The notes beneath the pieces are model-generated. The model ran no database searches, was not told where the DNA came from, and worked only from the letters and a program-made list of their open reading frames with translations. From assembly GCA_004297935.1 (NCBI GenBank), contig SCRE01000014.1, forward strand, positions 62,001 through 126,000: a DNA stretch of 64,000 bases, written 5' to 3'. Each line of letters begins with the position of its first letter. Position 1 is the stretch's first letter. The translations under genes were made by a program, and so were the position numbers. Positions 49,559 through 59,710 of the stretch are shown here, one piece after another. This DNA comes from Microbacteriaceae bacterium (GTDB taxonomy: Bacteria > Actinomycetota > Actinomycetes > Actinomycetales > Microbacteriaceae).

Positions 49559-50608
49559 ATGATCCTGAAGCGACAGCTCACCGTATGCATCGCAGCCGCT
49601 ACGGTTGCCGCCCTCGTGCTCACCGGATGCGCATCCGGTTCGCGCGCCAGCAACCCGCCGAGGTCCGCAGAGAATCTGTCGGGCACGATCACCGTTTACA
49701 ACGCTCAGCACGAAGAGCTCACCCAGGCCTGGGTCGACGAATTCACCGAACAGACCGGGGTGCAGGTCACTCTGCGCAACGGAGGCGATTCCGACCTGGG
49801 CAACCAGCTCGTCGCGGAGGGTTCCGCCTCGCCTGCCGATGTCTTCCTCTCCGAGAACTCGCCCGCCATGAGCCTGGTGGACAACGCCTCGCTGTTCGCT
49901 GCGCTTTCCCAGGCGACCCTCGATCAGGTCCCGGCCCGTTATCGACCGAGCTCGGGTAACTGGACAGGCATCGCGGCACGCTCGACGGTGTTCGTGTACA
50001 ACCCGTCGATGCTGACAGAAGGCGAACTTCCGGCCTCGATCATGGACCTCGCCGATCCGGAGTGGAAGGGCAAATGGGCTGCATCGCCTTCCGGCGCCGA
50101 CTTCCAGGCGATCGTGAGCGCCATGCTCGAGATCGAGGGTGAGACGGCCACGCTGCGGTGGCTGCGCGCGATGAAGAGCAACTCGGTGGCCTACAAGGGC
50201 AATAGCACCGTGATGAAAGCGGTGAACGCCGGCGAGATTCCGGGCGGGATCATCTACCACTACTACTGGTTCGGCGATCAAGCGGGCACCGGAGAGAACA
50301 CCGGGAACGCCGCGCTGCACTATTTCAAGAATCAGGATCCGGGAGCGTTCGTCAGCGTGTCGGGTGGCGGCGTGCTCAAGACGAGCAAGAACCCGGCCGC
50401 CGCGGCGGCGTTCGTGAAATTCATCACCAGCAAGAATGGCCAGACCATCCTGCGGACCGGCGGCTCGTTCGAGTATCCAGTCCGCACCGACGTGGCGGCG
50501 AACACGGCGTTGGTTCCGTTGAGCACGCTGGATGCCCCTGAGCTGGATCCGGCCACGCTCAACAGCAAGACGGTTTCCGACCTGTTGACCAGGGCCGGAT
50601 TGCTCTGA
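49559..50608 (+). CDS. Iron(III) ABC transporter substrate-binding lipoprotein
   Basis: 349 residues. A signal peptide ends in the lipobox ALVLTGC, so it is lipid-anchored outside the membrane. The FbpA/SfuA-type binding protein shows GTITVYNAQHEELTQAWVDE, DVFLSENSPAMSLVDN and a tyrosine cluster IIYHYYWFGDQ that supplies Fe(III) ligands in this family. ATG 49559 has GGAAAGG upstream; the open frame extends back through the iron box but that part is not conserved. First gene of a three-gene transporter. Confidence 0.93.
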   Translation: MILKRQLTVCIAAATVAALVLTGCASGSRASNPPRSAENLSGTITVYNAQHEELTQAWVDEFTEQTGVQVTLRNGGDSDLGNQLVAEGSASPADVFLSENSPAMSLVDNASLFAALSQATLDQVPARYRPSSGNWTGIAARSTVFVYNPSMLTEGELPASIMDLADPEWKGKWAASPSGADFQAIVSAMLEIEGETATLRWLRAMKSNSVAYKGNSTVMKAVNAGEIPGGIIYHYYWFGDQAGTGENTGNAALHYFKNQDPGAFVSVSGGGVLKTSKNPAAAAAFVKFITSKNGQTILRTGGSFEYPVRTDVAANTALVPLSTLDAPELDPATLNSKTVSDLLTRAGLL

Positions 50609-50610
50609 CC

Positions 50611-52185
50611 GTGTCCGCAGACACCGCCCCGCGAGCACGATCGCAGCCCACAAGAGCGGTCTTAGCGAGGCGACCACCCATGACGCTTGCCGTGATCGTG
50701 GTCGTCGTCTCGCTCGTCAACCTCATTCCGGCGGGCTCTGTGGTGGTCGCCGGGGTCGCGACCGGCTGGTCGACGCTGTCCGGGCTCGTGTTCCGAGAGC
50801 GTGTCGGGGAACTGCTCAGCAACACGGCGCTGCTCGTCGTGGTCGGCGTTCCGATCTCAGCCGCGCTCGGCGTGGGCTGCGCCTGGCTCGTCGAGCGTTC
50901 CACGCTGCCCGGCGCACGGGCATTCGCACTGCTGTTCATCGCGCCGTTGGCCATCCCGGCCTTCGTCAACAGTTATGGCTGGGTCAGCGCCATTCCGTCG
51001 CTCAACGGGCTTTGGGCGGGCGTGCTGCTGGCGACGCTGTCGTATTTTCCGCTGATCTATCTGCCGTGCGCCGCGGCGCTTCGACGGCTCGATCCCGCGC
51101 TGGAAGAGATCGCGGCCTCCCTCGGGGACCGACCATGGCGGATCTTCTTCCGCGTCATCGTGCCACAGCTGCGCCTGCCGGTACTCGGCGGCGGCCTGCT
51201 CGTCGGACTGCACCTGCTGGCCGAATACGGCGCGTTCGCGATGGTCCGGTTCGACACCTTCACGACGGCGATCGTCGAGCAGTTTCAGTCGACGTTCAAC
51301 GGGCCGGCCGCGACGGCCCTGTCCGCCCTCCTCGTGCTCTGCTGCCTGGTGCTGCTCGCGGTCGAGTCCGCCGCGCGCGGTCGCTCGCGATTCGCTCGCA
51401 TCGGATCCGGCGTACCACGCAGCCCGTCGCGCACGGTGCTTGCCGGTTTCACCGTGCCGGCCATGCTGTTCGCGGTCGTCCTGGTCTGGCTCTCGCTCGG
51501 CGTGCCGCTGTACAACATCACCCGCTGGCTCATCATCGGCGGCATGACAGTGTGGCTGAACGATCTCATCCTCACGGCATTCGCCCAGACTCTCGGATTC
51601 GGGCTCGCCGGCGCCGCGGTCGCCTGCGCCGCGACGCTCCCGATCGCCCTGGTCGCGGTGCGGTTTCCCAGCCCGTTCGTGCGTGCGCTCGAGGCGGTGA
51701 ATTACACCACCAGCTCCTTACCCGGCATCGTGACGGCGCTCGCACTGGTGACCGTGAGCATCCGCTTCGTGCAGCCGCTGTACCAGACCGTGTGGCTGGT
51801 GATCGCCGCTTATGTGCTGATGTTCCTTCCTCGTGCCCTGATCAACCTGCGCTCCGGCCTCGCCCAGTCGCCGATCGCTCTCGAGGAGGCGGCACGGTCA
51901 TTGGGGCGCAATCCGGCACGCGCTTTCTGGACGGTCACGGGCCGGATGCTGGTGCCCGCCGCTCTGTCCGGAGGGGCACTGGTCTTCCTCGGGATCGTCA
52001 CGGAGCTGACCGCGACGCTGCTGTTGGCACCGAGTGGGATGCACACGCTGGCGATCCAGTTCTGGTCGAAAGTCAACGACATCGACTACGCAGCGGCCGC
52101 CCCGTTCGCCGTTCTGATGGTCGTGCTGTCGCTCCCGGTGACCTTCCTCCTGTTCTCACGCTCGCGATTGGTGAACTACTCATGA
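50611..52185 (+). CDS. Iron(III) ABC transporter permease (fused, FbpB-like)
   Basis: 524 residues, about 12 membrane helices, two permease halves. EAA-type loops occur in both halves: EIAASLGDRPWRIFFRVIVP with QLRLP near residue 170, and EEAARSLGRNPARAFWTVTG near 430. It belongs to the ferric iron permease group. GTG 50611 is 2 nt after the binding-protein gene, and its stop overlaps the ATPase start. Confidence 0.93.
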   Translation: MSADTAPRARSQPTRAVLARRPPMTLAVIVVVVSLVNLIPAGSVVVAGVATGWSTLSGLVFRERVGELLSNTALLVVVGVPISAALGVGCAWLVERSTLPGARAFALLFIAPLAIPAFVNSYGWVSAIPSLNGLWAGVLLATLSYFPLIYLPCAAALRRLDPALEEIAASLGDRPWRIFFRVIVPQLRLPVLGGGLLVGLHLLAEYGAFAMVRFDTFTTAIVEQFQSTFNGPAATALSALLVLCCLVLLAVESAARGRSRFARIGSGVPRSPSRTVLAGFTVPAMLFAVVLVWLSLGVPLYNITRWLIIGGMTVWLNDLILTAFAQTLGFGLAGAAVACAATLPIALVAVRFPSPFVRALEAVNYTTSSLPGIVTALALVTVSIRFVQPLYQTVWLVIAAYVLMFLPRALINLRSGLAQSPIALEEAARSLGRNPARAFWTVTGRMLVPAALSGGALVFLGIVTELTATLLLAPSGMHTLAIQFWSKVNDIDYAAAAPFAVLMVVLSLPVTFLLFSRSRLVNYS

Positions 52186-53231
52186 CAGCTCTGAAGCTTC
52201 GTGGCGTCAGCAAGTCATTCGGCGGCGGGCTCGCGCTCGACCGCGTCGACCTGGATATTCCGGATGGGGCCAGGACCGTGATCGTCGGCCCGTCCGGCTC
52301 GGGCAAATCCACGGTACTGCGATTGATCGGCGGATTCGAAAGACCGGATGCCGGCGCGATCACGGCCGGGGACCGCATCCTTGCTGATGCGTCACGCAGC
52401 GTTCCCGCCCACTCCAGGCAGATCGGCTATGTCGCCCAAGACGGTGCGTTGTTCCCGTTCCTCACCGTGGCCGAGAACGTCATGTACGGCGTGCCGCGCG
52501 CGGCACGTTCACCGCGCGCGGTCGCCGGCCTGCTCGAGACCGTGCAGCTGGATCCTTCCCTGGGCGCCCGCCAACCGAGCGAGCTCTCCGGCGGCCAGCA
52601 ACAGCGGGTTGCGCTTGCGCGTGCTCTCGCACGGCGGCCCGATGTGATGCTCCTGGACGAGCCGTTCTCGGCCCTCGACACCGGCCTGCGTGAGTCCACG
52701 AGCCGCATGGTCGCCGAAACGCTGGCGCGGGCCGGGATCACCGCCGTGCTCGTCACCCACGATCAGGCCGAAGCGCTGTCGTTCGCCGACCACTTGGCCG
52801 TGATCCGCGATGGCCGCATCGCGCAGGCGGGGCCGCCGCATGAGCTTTACACCCGCCCGTGCGATCCTGTGACCGCGGGTTTCCTCGGTGACACCGTGAC
52901 GCTGCCCGCGTCCAGCTCGAACGGCGCAGCCAGCTGCCCTCTCGGCACCGTCATGGTCAGCAATCCTGAGCTGTCGTCCGCGTCGGTCATCATGTTCCGT
53001 CCGGATCAGCTCGCAATCTCCGCCTGCGGCTGCGGCGAGGGGAATGCGGCCGTGCTCGCGTCCGACTATCGCGGTACGAGGTGCGTGCTGACCGTGCAGT
53101 TCGACCCGCCCGGCGTGGATGCTTCGCGGCCGGATGCCGTGCGCATTCCGGTCGCCGGCCTCCGCGACTTCACGGTCGGGCAACGCGTCCGGGTGAGTGC
53201 ACTGACACCGGGCGTCCTCTTCACGACCTGA
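52182..53231 (+). CDS. Iron(III) ABC transporter ATP-binding protein (FbpC-like)
   Basis: 349 residues. Walker A is in VIVGPSGSGKSTVLRLIGGF; Q-loop in QIGYVAQDGALFPFLTVAEN; signature LSGGQQQRVALARALA; Walker B VMLLDEPFSALD; H-loop AVLVTHDQAEALSFAD. The C-terminal about 110 residues are a TOBE-like regulatory part. ATG 52182 overlaps the permease stop (ATGA); the very long upstream frame is a shadow of the permease gene. Confidence 0.95.
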   Translation: MTALKLRGVSKSFGGGLALDRVDLDIPDGARTVIVGPSGSGKSTVLRLIGGFERPDAGAITAGDRILADASRSVPAHSRQIGYVAQDGALFPFLTVAENVMYGVPRAARSPRAVAGLLETVQLDPSLGARQPSELSGGQQQRVALARALARRPDVMLLDEPFSALDTGLRESTSRMVAETLARAGITAVLVTHDQAEALSFADHLAVIRDGRIAQAGPPHELYTRPCDPVTAGFLGDTVTLPASSSNGAASCPLGTVMVSNPELSSASVIMFRPDQLAISACGCGEGNAAVLASDYRGTRCVLTVQFDPPGVDASRPDAVRIPVAGLRDFTVGQRVRVSALTPGVLFTT

Positions 53232-53343
53232 GAAGGATCCATACCGACCAAGAACGGGCCGATCACGAACGGGCCGACGATCGACGAGAAAACTGTCGGA
53301 TCAGACGTACAGGACGATGCCTCACCCGCAATCGAGATCGTCT

Positions 53344-53391
53344 GATCGCAGACGTGATCGCAGACGTGATCGCAGACGTGATCACAGACGA
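53344..53391. repeat. 12-bp tandem repeat, 4 copies
   Basis: GATCGCAGACGT three times, then a diverged copy GATCACAGACGA. It lies in the 53232-53504 intergenic stretch after the iron transporter; I see no gene there. Confidence 0.85.
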
Positions 53392-53504
53392 GTCGGTCTT
53401 CACGGGTCGGATACGGGGGGATACACAGCGCGGTGCCCGCACACGATAGGCTTAGTGCGCGCTTCGGCGTGACAACTGCAACTGAATACCGGGCCGATAT
53501 GGTC

Positions 53505-53773
53505 GATGCGGGAGAGTCCGTCGCACAGCGTACGGGCACCGAAGGAGCAATCCTCCCCGACAATCTCTCAGGTACCCTTACCGCACCGAGCTGGCCACTC
53601 TGAAAAGCGAATTTCGCTTCGCGGAATTCGGGTCGAGGAAGCCGCCCGCGGTGGCCTCGACCCTGGATATCTCGCGCGACGACGTTCCGCCGATGGTGAA
53701 AGCTGTTCCTACCGGACCCCATCAGGGCTCGCAGGGTGAAGCGAAACTCTCAGGCCGGATGACAGAGGGGGAG
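53505..53773 (+). promoter_or_regulatory. Glycine riboswitch (tandem aptamers) of the gcv operon
   Basis: Aptamer 1 (53505-53607) shows GCGGGAGAGTCCG, GGCACCGAAGGAGCAA with TCCTCCCC, AATCTCTCAGGTACC, ACCGC and CTCTGAAAAG. Aptamer 2 (about 53686-53773) shows GCAGGGTGAAGCGAAACTC, TCAGGCCGGATGACAGAGG. Both carry conserved glycine-aptamer elements. A linker of about 80 nt with small hairpins separates them, longer than usual. It ends 75 bp before gcvT and should switch the operon on with glycine. Confidence 0.88.
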
Positions 53774-53847
53774 TTCCCGATGTGGGCGCGCGCAGCGTGC
53801 ACCACGCCACTCTCGCGCTGGTACGGCCCGCGCAGACCGGAGAACTC

Positions 53848-55050
53848 ATGACCTCGTCAGAATTGCCAGGCCAGCAAGACGGCTCGCAGCGTCTGTCACC
53901 GCTCAACGGCGCGCATGTCGCGGCCGGTGCGAGCTTCACAGACTTTGCCGGCTGGCAGATGCCGGTTCGCTACACCAGCGATCTCGCGGAACACCATGCG
54001 GTTCGCACGGCGGCCGGACTGTTCGACCTCTCTCACATGGCCGAAATCCTCGTGCTGGGGCCGGATGCCGGCATCGCTCTCGACTACGCCCTCGCCGGAA
54101 AGATCTCCGCGGTCGCGCTCGGGCAGGCCAAATACAGTCTGCTGTTGCATCCGTCGGGCGGTATCATCGACGACCTCGTCGTGTATCGCACCGGTGACGA
54201 CCGGTTCATGGTCGTCGCGAACGCCGCCAACCGTGAGGTGGTCGCGACCGAGTTGCGTACCCGCACGGCCGGCTTCGACGTCGAAACCTACGATGAGAGC
54301 GACGATGTCGCGCTGATCGCGGTACAGGGGCCGATGGCGCTGAGCATCCTCGTCGCGGTCGAGGGCTTCGCGGTCGAGGGCGGTCGTCCCGACGGGGCGG
54401 AGTTCGCTCACACGCTCGCGGACTTGCGTTACTACTGGTCGTTCGCCGGGCTCTTCCGCGAGCATCCGGTCTTGTTCGCCCGCACCGGGTATACCGGGGA
54501 AGACGGGTTCGAACTCTACATCGCGCCCGACGACGCCCCGGAACTGTGGGACGCACTGCTGGAAACCGGTGCCGCGCGAGGGTTGGTGCCTGCCGGGCTG
54601 GCCAGCCGCGACACACTGCGCCTCGAGGCCGGAATGCCGCTCTACGGCCATGAGCTCGGGCTCGACACATTCCCCGCACAGGCCGGGCTCGGCCGCGTCG
54701 TCAACCTCGCCAAGGCGGGTGACTTCGTCGGGCGTGCAGCCAGCGAGGCGGGCCCGTCAGCGGATGCCCCGGTGCTGGTCGGCCTGGTCGGTGACGGCAA
54801 GCGCGCCGCCCGCGCAGGATACGAAGTCTACGCCGCGGCCTCCGGCACGTCGCCGGACGGCGAAACCGGCGCGGCGGTCGGAAGGATCACCTCCGGTGCG
54901 CTGTCGCCGACGCTCGGCCATCCGATCGCGATCGCCTACGTCGCTGCGGCATTCGCGCAGCCGGGCACAGAACTGACCGTGGACGTACGCGGCAGCAAGC
55001 TCCCATTCACCGTCACAAAGCTCCCCTTCTACAGTAGAAAGAAGAACTGA
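53848..55050 (+). CDS. gcvT: Glycine cleavage system aminomethyltransferase (T protein)
   Basis: Transfers the methylene group from H protein to tetrahydrofolate. It has 400 residues: [76 protein letters not shown] and [23 protein letters not shown] 53848 has GGAG 5 nt upstream; the frame is open 66 bp further but enters the riboswitch region. First gene of gcvT-gcvH-gcvP. Confidence 0.95.
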   Translation: MTSSELPGQQDGSQRLSPLNGAHVAAGASFTDFAGWQMPVRYTSDLAEHHAVRTAAGLFDLSHMAEILVLGPDAGIALDYALAGKISAVALGQAKYSLLLHPSGGIIDDLVVYRTGDDRFMVVANAANREVVATELRTRTAGFDVETYDESDDVALIAVQGPMALSILVAVEGFAVEGGRPDGAEFAHTLADLRYYWSFAGLFREHPVLFARTGYTGEDGFELYIAPDDAPELWDALLETGAARGLVPAGLASRDTLRLEAGMPLYGHELGLDTFPAQAGLGRVVNLAKAGDFVGRAASEAGPSADAPVLVGLVGDGKRAARAGYEVYAAASGTSPDGETGAAVGRITSGALSPTLGHPIAIAYVAAAFAQPGTELTVDVRGSKLPFTVTKLPFYSRKKN

Positions 55051-55052
55051 TC

Positions 55053-55454
55053 ATGGCCGCCCCAGCAACCGGTAACGCAGCAGTCAACCCCGAAGATCTC
55101 ATGTATACGGCGGAGCACGAATGGCTGCGCATCGAGGGCGGCATCGCCACCGTCGGCATCACCGAGTATGCCGCCGAGAAGCTCGGCGATGTGGTTTTCG
55201 TCGAACTGCCCGACGTCGGCAGTGCCGCGGCGGAGGGCAAGGTCGTCGGCGAGATCGAGTCGACGAAGTCGGTCGGTGAACTGTTCGCCCCGGCCAACGG
55301 AACCGTCACGGAGGCGAACGACGCGGTCGTCGCCAGTCCGGAACTGGTGAACACCGACCCGTTCGGCGAAGGCTGGCTGATCAAGCTGGAGCTGACCGGC
55401 GATACCCCTCAGTTCCTCAGCGCAGCTGAGTACACCGCTTTGGTCGGGGAGTAG
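55053..55454 (+). CDS. gcvH: Glycine cleavage system H protein
   Basis: Lipoyl carrier, 133 residues. The lipoylated Lys is in [60 protein letters not shown] and [10 protein letters not shown] are typical. It starts 2 nt after gcvT and ends 8 nt before gcvP. Confidence 0.97.
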   Translation: MAAPATGNAAVNPEDLMYTAEHEWLRIEGGIATVGITEYAAEKLGDVVFVELPDVGSAAAEGKVVGEIESTKSVGELFAPANGTVTEANDAVVASPELVNTDPFGEGWLIKLELTGDTPQFLSAAEYTALVGE

Positions 55455-55462
55455 CACCGCAG

Positions 55463-58400
55463 ATGACCGAGCTCTTCTCCACGCGTCACATCGGCACGGA
55501 CGGCGACGCGCAATCCACCATGCTTCGTGCGCTGGGCTACGAAGGCCTCGACGCTCTCGTCGAGGCGGCCGTGCCACGCTCGATCGCGATCGAGCCGGCG
55601 GGATCCGATGCGCCCGCCGACTCGATCATCCCGGCCCCCGCATCCGAGCGCGCGGCGCTCGCCGAACTGCGCGTTCTGGCGAGCAAGAACACGGTGCGGC
55701 GTTCGATGATCGGCCTCGGCTATTACGACACGATCACACCGGCTGTGATCAAACGCAACGTGCTGGAGAACCCCAGTTGGTACACCGCGTATACGCCGTA
55801 TCAGCCGGAGATCTCGCAGGGACGCCTCGAGGCGCTGATCAACTTTCAGACGATGGTCACCGATCTGACCGGGCTCGACATCGCCAACGCATCGATGCTC
55901 GACGAGTCGACCGCCGTCGTCGAAGGCATGCTGCTGGCTCGTCGGGCGTCGAAATCGAGATCGAACGTGTTCCTCGTCGACGCCGACGCCCTCCCGCAGA
56001 CCAAGGCCCTGCTGGCCAATCGGGCGGATGCCGTCGGCATCGAACTCGTCGAGCACCGCTGGTCGAGTAGCGCGGTGGAGCTTGGGGGATCGCGCAGCGA
56101 TCCTGCGACCCCAGCGCCGAGCGAGCCTGCGAGCGAGGGTCAGCGCCAGCGAGCCTATCGAGACCCAGAGACGCCGAGCTCAGAGACGCCGAGCTCAGAG
56201 ACGCCGAGCTCAGAGACGCCGAGCACGGATCTCGATACGGCCGCGGGCGACCTACTCGATCATCGGTTGGGCGAACACTTCGGCCTTTTCATCCAGTACC
56301 CGGGCGCATCCGGCCGGGTCTGGAACCCGGCATCCGTTATTGTGGCGTCCAAGGCTCAGGGCGGTGTCACGGTGGTTGCGGCCGATCTGCTCGCGCTCGC
56401 GCTCATCACCTCTCCTGGCGAGCTGGGCGCGGACATCGCGGTCGGCACCACGCAGCGTTTCGGTGTTCCGATGGGCTTCGGCGGGCCGCACGCCGGCTAC
56501 ATGGCCGTGCGCAAGGGGCTCGAACGCCAACTGCCTGGCCGGCTCGTCGGCGTCAGTCAGGATGCCGTCGGCAAGTCAGCCTACCGGCTCACCCTGCAGA
56601 CCCGGGAACAGCACATTCGCCGTGAAAAGGCCACGAGCAACATCTGCACCGCGCAGGTGCTTCTCGCAGTGATGGCCGCGATGTACGCGGTCTATCACGG
56701 TCCGCGCGGCGTTCGCGCAATCGCGCAGAGCGTGCATGCGCACGCTGGACTGCTCGCCGACCGCCTGGCGCAGAGCGGCGTCGAGGTGCTCTCCGAGTCG
56801 TACTTCGATACCATCCGGGTGCGCGTCGGCGACGCCGGGGACACCGCGGCGCGGCTGCACCGGCGCGGCGTCCTCGCGCAGGTCGTGGACCCCGTGACGC
56901 TATCCTTCAGCGTCGACGAGGTGAACCAGCACGACGCACTCCAGACCGTGGTGGAGGTCGTCGCGGGCGTGGACGCGTCCGTGCAGCCGACCGGTCCCGG
57001 GCACTTCGCGCCGGAGTCGGGCGACTGGTTCGCCATCGCTCCCGACAGCGTCCGGCGGTTCCCCGAGGAGCTGAAGCGCACCTCCGCGTACCTCACCCAC
57101 CCGGTCTTCAACAGCTACCACTCCGAGACCGCCATGATGCGCTACCTCAAACTGCTCGCAGACAAGGACTATGCACTGGATCGCGGCATGATCCCGCTCG
57201 GCAGCTGCACGATGAAGCTCAACGCGGCCACCGAGATGGAGGCGATCGCCTGGCCGGAGTTCGCGGGCCTGCACCCGTTCGCTCCGGCCGAGGATGTCGC
57301 GGGTTACCTCGAGTTGATCGACCAGCTCGAGAGCTGGCTGGCCGAGGTCACCGGCTACGACACCGTGTCGCTGCAGCCGAACGCCGGCAGCCAGGGTGAG
57401 CTCTCCGGACTGCTCGCCATCCGCGGCTACCACCACTCGCGCGGCGAGTCTGCTCGCACGGTCTGCCTGATTCCGCAGAGCGCGCACGGCACGAACGCGG
57501 CATCAGCCGTGCTGGCCGGCATGCGTGTGGTCGTGGTCGCGACCGACGAGCTCGGCAATGTGGATCTCGACGACCTGCGCGTGAAGATCGCGGAGCACGC
57601 ATCCGAGTTGGCCGCGCTGATGATCACCTACCCGTCGACGCACGGCGTGTACGAGCACGAGGTGAAGGCCATCGCACAGCTCGTGCACGACGCCGGCGGG
57701 CAGGTCTATGTCGATGGCGCCAACCTGAACGCGCTGCTCGGCTACGCCCGGTTCGGCGACTTCGGCGGCGACGTGTCGCATCTGAACCTGCACAAGACGT
57801 TCTGCATCCCGCACGGCGGGGGCGGCCCCGGTGTCGGACCCGTTGCTGCCAAGGCGCACCTGGCGCCGTTCCTGCCCGGTCATCCGCTTGCCCAGCGCGC
57901 CGAACACCACCTTGCCGGCGGTCGGGCGACCGGCGAAGGAGGCGTATCGAGACCCGCGACGGTCGTGCACGGCGGGGCCCCGGTGTCGGCGGCGCCGTAC
58001 GGCAGCCCGAACATCCTGCCGATCAGCTGGGCATATGTGCGGATGATGGGCGCGGAAGGCCTGAAACAGGCGACCGGTGCCGCGGTCTTGGCGGCGAACT
58101 ACATCGCGGTGCGGTTGCGCGAACACTTCCCGGTGCTCTACTCCGGCGAAAGCGGTCTCGTCGCACATGAGTGCATCCTCGATCTGCGTCCGCTGACCGA
58201 GGCCACCGGGGTCAGCGTCGACGATGTCGCCAAGCGGCTGATCGACTACGGCTTCCACGCGCCGACGATGAGCTTTCCGGTCGCCGGCACGCTGATGGTC
58301 GAGCCGACCGAGAGCGAGGACCTCGCCGAGTTGGATCGTTTCATCGCCGCGATGATCGCGATCAAAGCAGAGGCGGATGCCGTCGCCGCCGGTGTCTGGC

Positions 58401-58612
58401 CGGCCGACGACAATCCGTTGCATGGGGCACCTCACACGGCCGAGTCGGTGATCGTGGGGGAATGGGAACACGCCTACAGCCGTGAACAGGCCGTGTATCC
58501 TGTTCCGGAACTGGTGCGCAGCAAGTACTGGCCGCCGGTGCGACGGATCGATCAGGCGTGGGGCGACCGCAACCTGTTCTGCGCCTGCCCGCCGCCCGAG
58601 GTCTTCGAGTAG
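55463..58612 (+). CDS. gcvP: Glycine dehydrogenase (decarboxylating), P protein, with in-frame repeat insertions
   Basis: Decarboxylates glycine on PLP and loads the H protein. The 1049 residues exceed the usual 950-970. The N-terminal half has [35 protein letters not shown] and [10 protein letters not shown]; the C-terminal half has [20 protein letters not shown] and the PLP Lys in [20 protein letters not shown]. About residues 200-258 are a foreign Pro/Ser/Glu-rich insert (repeat element 56059-56165 plus tandem repeat 56167-56226), and a second short insert sits near residues 818-832. The frame is intact, and the inserts lie in surface-loop positions, so activity is probably kept. Confidence 0.95.
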   Translation: MTELFSTRHIGTDGDAQSTMLRALGYEGLDALVEAAVPRSIAIEPAGSDAPADSIIPAPASERAALAELRVLASKNTVRRSMIGLGYYDTITPAVIKRNVLENPSWYTAYTPYQPEISQGRLEALINFQTMVTDLTGLDIANASMLDESTAVVEGMLLARRASKSRSNVFLVDADALPQTKALLANRADAVGIELVEHRWSSSAVELGGSRSDPATPAPSEPASEGQRQRAYRDPETPSSETPSSETPSSETPSTDLDTAAGDLLDHRLGEHFGLFIQYPGASGRVWNPASVIVASKAQGGVTVVAADLLALALITSPGELGADIAVGTTQRFGVPMGFGGPHAGYMAVRKGLERQLPGRLVGVSQDAVGKSAYRLTLQTREQHIRREKATSNICTAQVLLAVMAAMYAVYHGPRGVRAIAQSVHAHAGLLADRLAQSGVEVLSESYFDTIRVRVGDAGDTAARLHRRGVLAQVVDPVTLSFSVDEVNQHDALQTVVEVVAGVDASVQPTGPGHFAPESGDWFAIAPDSVRRFPEELKRTSAYLTHPVFNSYHSETAMMRYLKLLADKDYALDRGMIPLGSCTMKLNAATEMEAIAWPEFAGLHPFAPAEDVAGYLELIDQLESWLAEVTGYDTVSLQPNAGSQGELSGLLAIRGYHHSRGESARTVCLIPQSAHGTNAASAVLAGMRVVVVATDELGNVDLDDLRVKIAEHASELAALMITYPSTHGVYEHEVKAIAQLVHDAGGQVYVDGANLNALLGYARFGDFGGDVSHLNLHKTFCIPHGGGGPGVGPVAAKAHLAPFLPGHPLAQRAEHHLAGGRATGEGGVSRPATVVHGGAPVSAAPYGSPNILPISWAYVRMMGAEGLKQATGAAVLAANYIAVRLREHFPVLYSGESGLVAHECILDLRPLTEATGVSVDDVAKRLIDYGFHAPTMSFPVAGTLMVEPTESEDLAELDRFIAAMIAIKAEADAVAAGVWPADDNPLHGAPHTAESVIVGEWEHAYSREQAVYPVPELVRSKYWPPVRRIDQAWGDRNLFCACPPPEVFE
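56059..56165 (-). repeat. REP-like element inserted in the gcvP coding region
   Basis: Starts GGTCGAGTAG and ends CCTATCGAGACC, the reverse orientation of the intergenic element at 58625-58684. It is rich in GAGCGAGCCTGCGAGCGAGG-type sequence and is read in frame as [20 protein letters not shown] and onward. Confidence 0.72.
56167..56226 (+). repeat. 15-bp tandem repeat in gcvP
   Basis: Four AGAGACGCCGAGCTC units, the last diverged, directly after the REP-like element, encoding ETPSS repeats. The period keeps the frame. Confidence 0.85.
57917..57955 (-). repeat. Short REP-like fragment in gcvP
   Basis: GGCGGTCGGGCGACCGG followed by GGCGTATCGAGACCC: a reduced copy of the same family, encoding [14 protein letters not shown] in a loop where other GcvP proteins are shorter. 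Confidence 0.5.
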
Positions 58613-58624
58613 CTGTCGCCGCAA

Positions 58625-58684
58625 GTCTCGATACGCCTGCTCGCTGCGCTCACGACAACCCTCGCCCGCAGGCTACTCGACCAG
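58625..58684 (+). repeat. Intergenic REP-like element
   Basis: GTCTCGATACGCCTGCTCG at the left and GGCTACTCGACCAGC at the right, GC-rich and imperfectly palindromic, between the convergent gcvP and CPBP genes. I recognise the family as frequent in Microbacteriaceae genomes; that recollection is not checked here. Confidence 0.7.
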
Positions 58685-58690
58685 CTACGG

Positions 58691-59479
58691 CTATTTCGCG
58701 GGGAAGAGCCCCGGCCACCACGCGACGGCGAGCGGGTACCCGACGAACGAGATGATGTCGATGACCCAGTGGGTGATCACGAGCGGCATCGTGCGACCCC
58801 ATCGCGCGTAGCACCAACCGAAGACGACGCCCATTGCCGCATTGCCGAAGAACGGTCCGATGCCCTGATAGAGGTGGTAGCTGCCGCGCAACCCGGCAGC
58901 GGTCAGGATGATCGCCCATCTGCCCCAGCCCAGTTCGCGCAGGCGGGTGAACAGATACCCGATGACGATGACCTCCTCCTGCAACGCCGAGCGCAGCGCA
59001 GACAGGATCAGGATCGGAACGGTCCACCAATAGCCGTCCAGCGGAGCAGTCACGACGTTGACGGTGATGCCGAGCGCGCGCCCGGCGAAGTACAGCGCCA
59101 GGCCGGGGACTCCGATCACACCGAGCAGTGCGAGCCCGCCGAGCAGATCCCGCACCGGTCTGCTGAAATCCAGTCCGATGCGGCGGAATGCGCTCGTTCC
59201 GGGCTGCCACAGCAGATACAGCACGAGCACGACCGCGAACAGTGCGAAGAAGATGTCGAGGAATTGATACGTGAAGTCCTGCCACTGCACGCTGCTCTGT
59301 GACTGATTGAGCGCCGCCGACTGATCCGACAGCGGCACCGGGGCGGTCAGCCGAGCGACGATGCTGACGATGGAATAGATGGCGGATGCTCCAAGCGAGA
59401 GCCCGAGGACGATCGCGATCTCCCACCACAGTCGAGCGTGCACACGACGCCCGAGGAGGGTCACGGGAGCCTCCGGCAT
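58691..59479 (-). CDS. CPBP-family intramembrane glutamic endopeptidase
   Basis: 262 residues with about seven or eight membrane helices. Motif 1 is ALQEEVIVIGYLFTRLRE (EE...R), motif 2 LRGSYHLYQGIGPFFGN (the His), motif 3 ITHWVIDII. Such Abi/CAAX-type proteases cleave within membranes; the substrate is unknown. ATG 59479. Convergent with gcvP and divergent from the peptide-transport genes. Confidence 0.9.
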   Translation of the reverse strand: MPEAPVTLLGRRVHARLWWEIAIVLGLSLGASAIYSIVSIVARLTAPVPLSDQSAALNQSQSSVQWQDFTYQFLDIFFALFAVVLVLYLLWQPGTSAFRRIGLDFSRPVRDLLGGLALLGVIGVPGLALYFAGRALGITVNVVTAPLDGYWWTVPILILSALRSALQEEVIVIGYLFTRLRELGWGRWAIILTAAGLRGSYHLYQGIGPFFGNAAMGVVFGWCYARWGRTMPLVITHWVIDIISFVGYPLAVAWWPGLFPAK

Positions 59480-59710
59480 GCCGGTGCCCCTCTCTCGCGC
59501 GGCAGCACACCGCGTCTGTCGGTCTCAGCCGCTGCCATGGCCTCATTTTGTCACAGGCGGCCATGGCGCTACCGGCGGGTAACGGTTCGCGCGGTGGCTT
59601 GGCGGGTGGTTTGCCCCGAGATGTGATTAGTCCTTATGGTCGTTCTTATCGGGTGCGGTATGAGCAGGCGTGGATCGCCGGGCCGTCTGCACGATCGTCC
59701 AGGAGGAACC

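Noticed and set aside
51012-52181. Very long open frame upstream of the iron transporter ATPase
   Set aside because: Arg-rich shadow of the permease gene; the ATPase begins at 52182 with an ATGA overlap.
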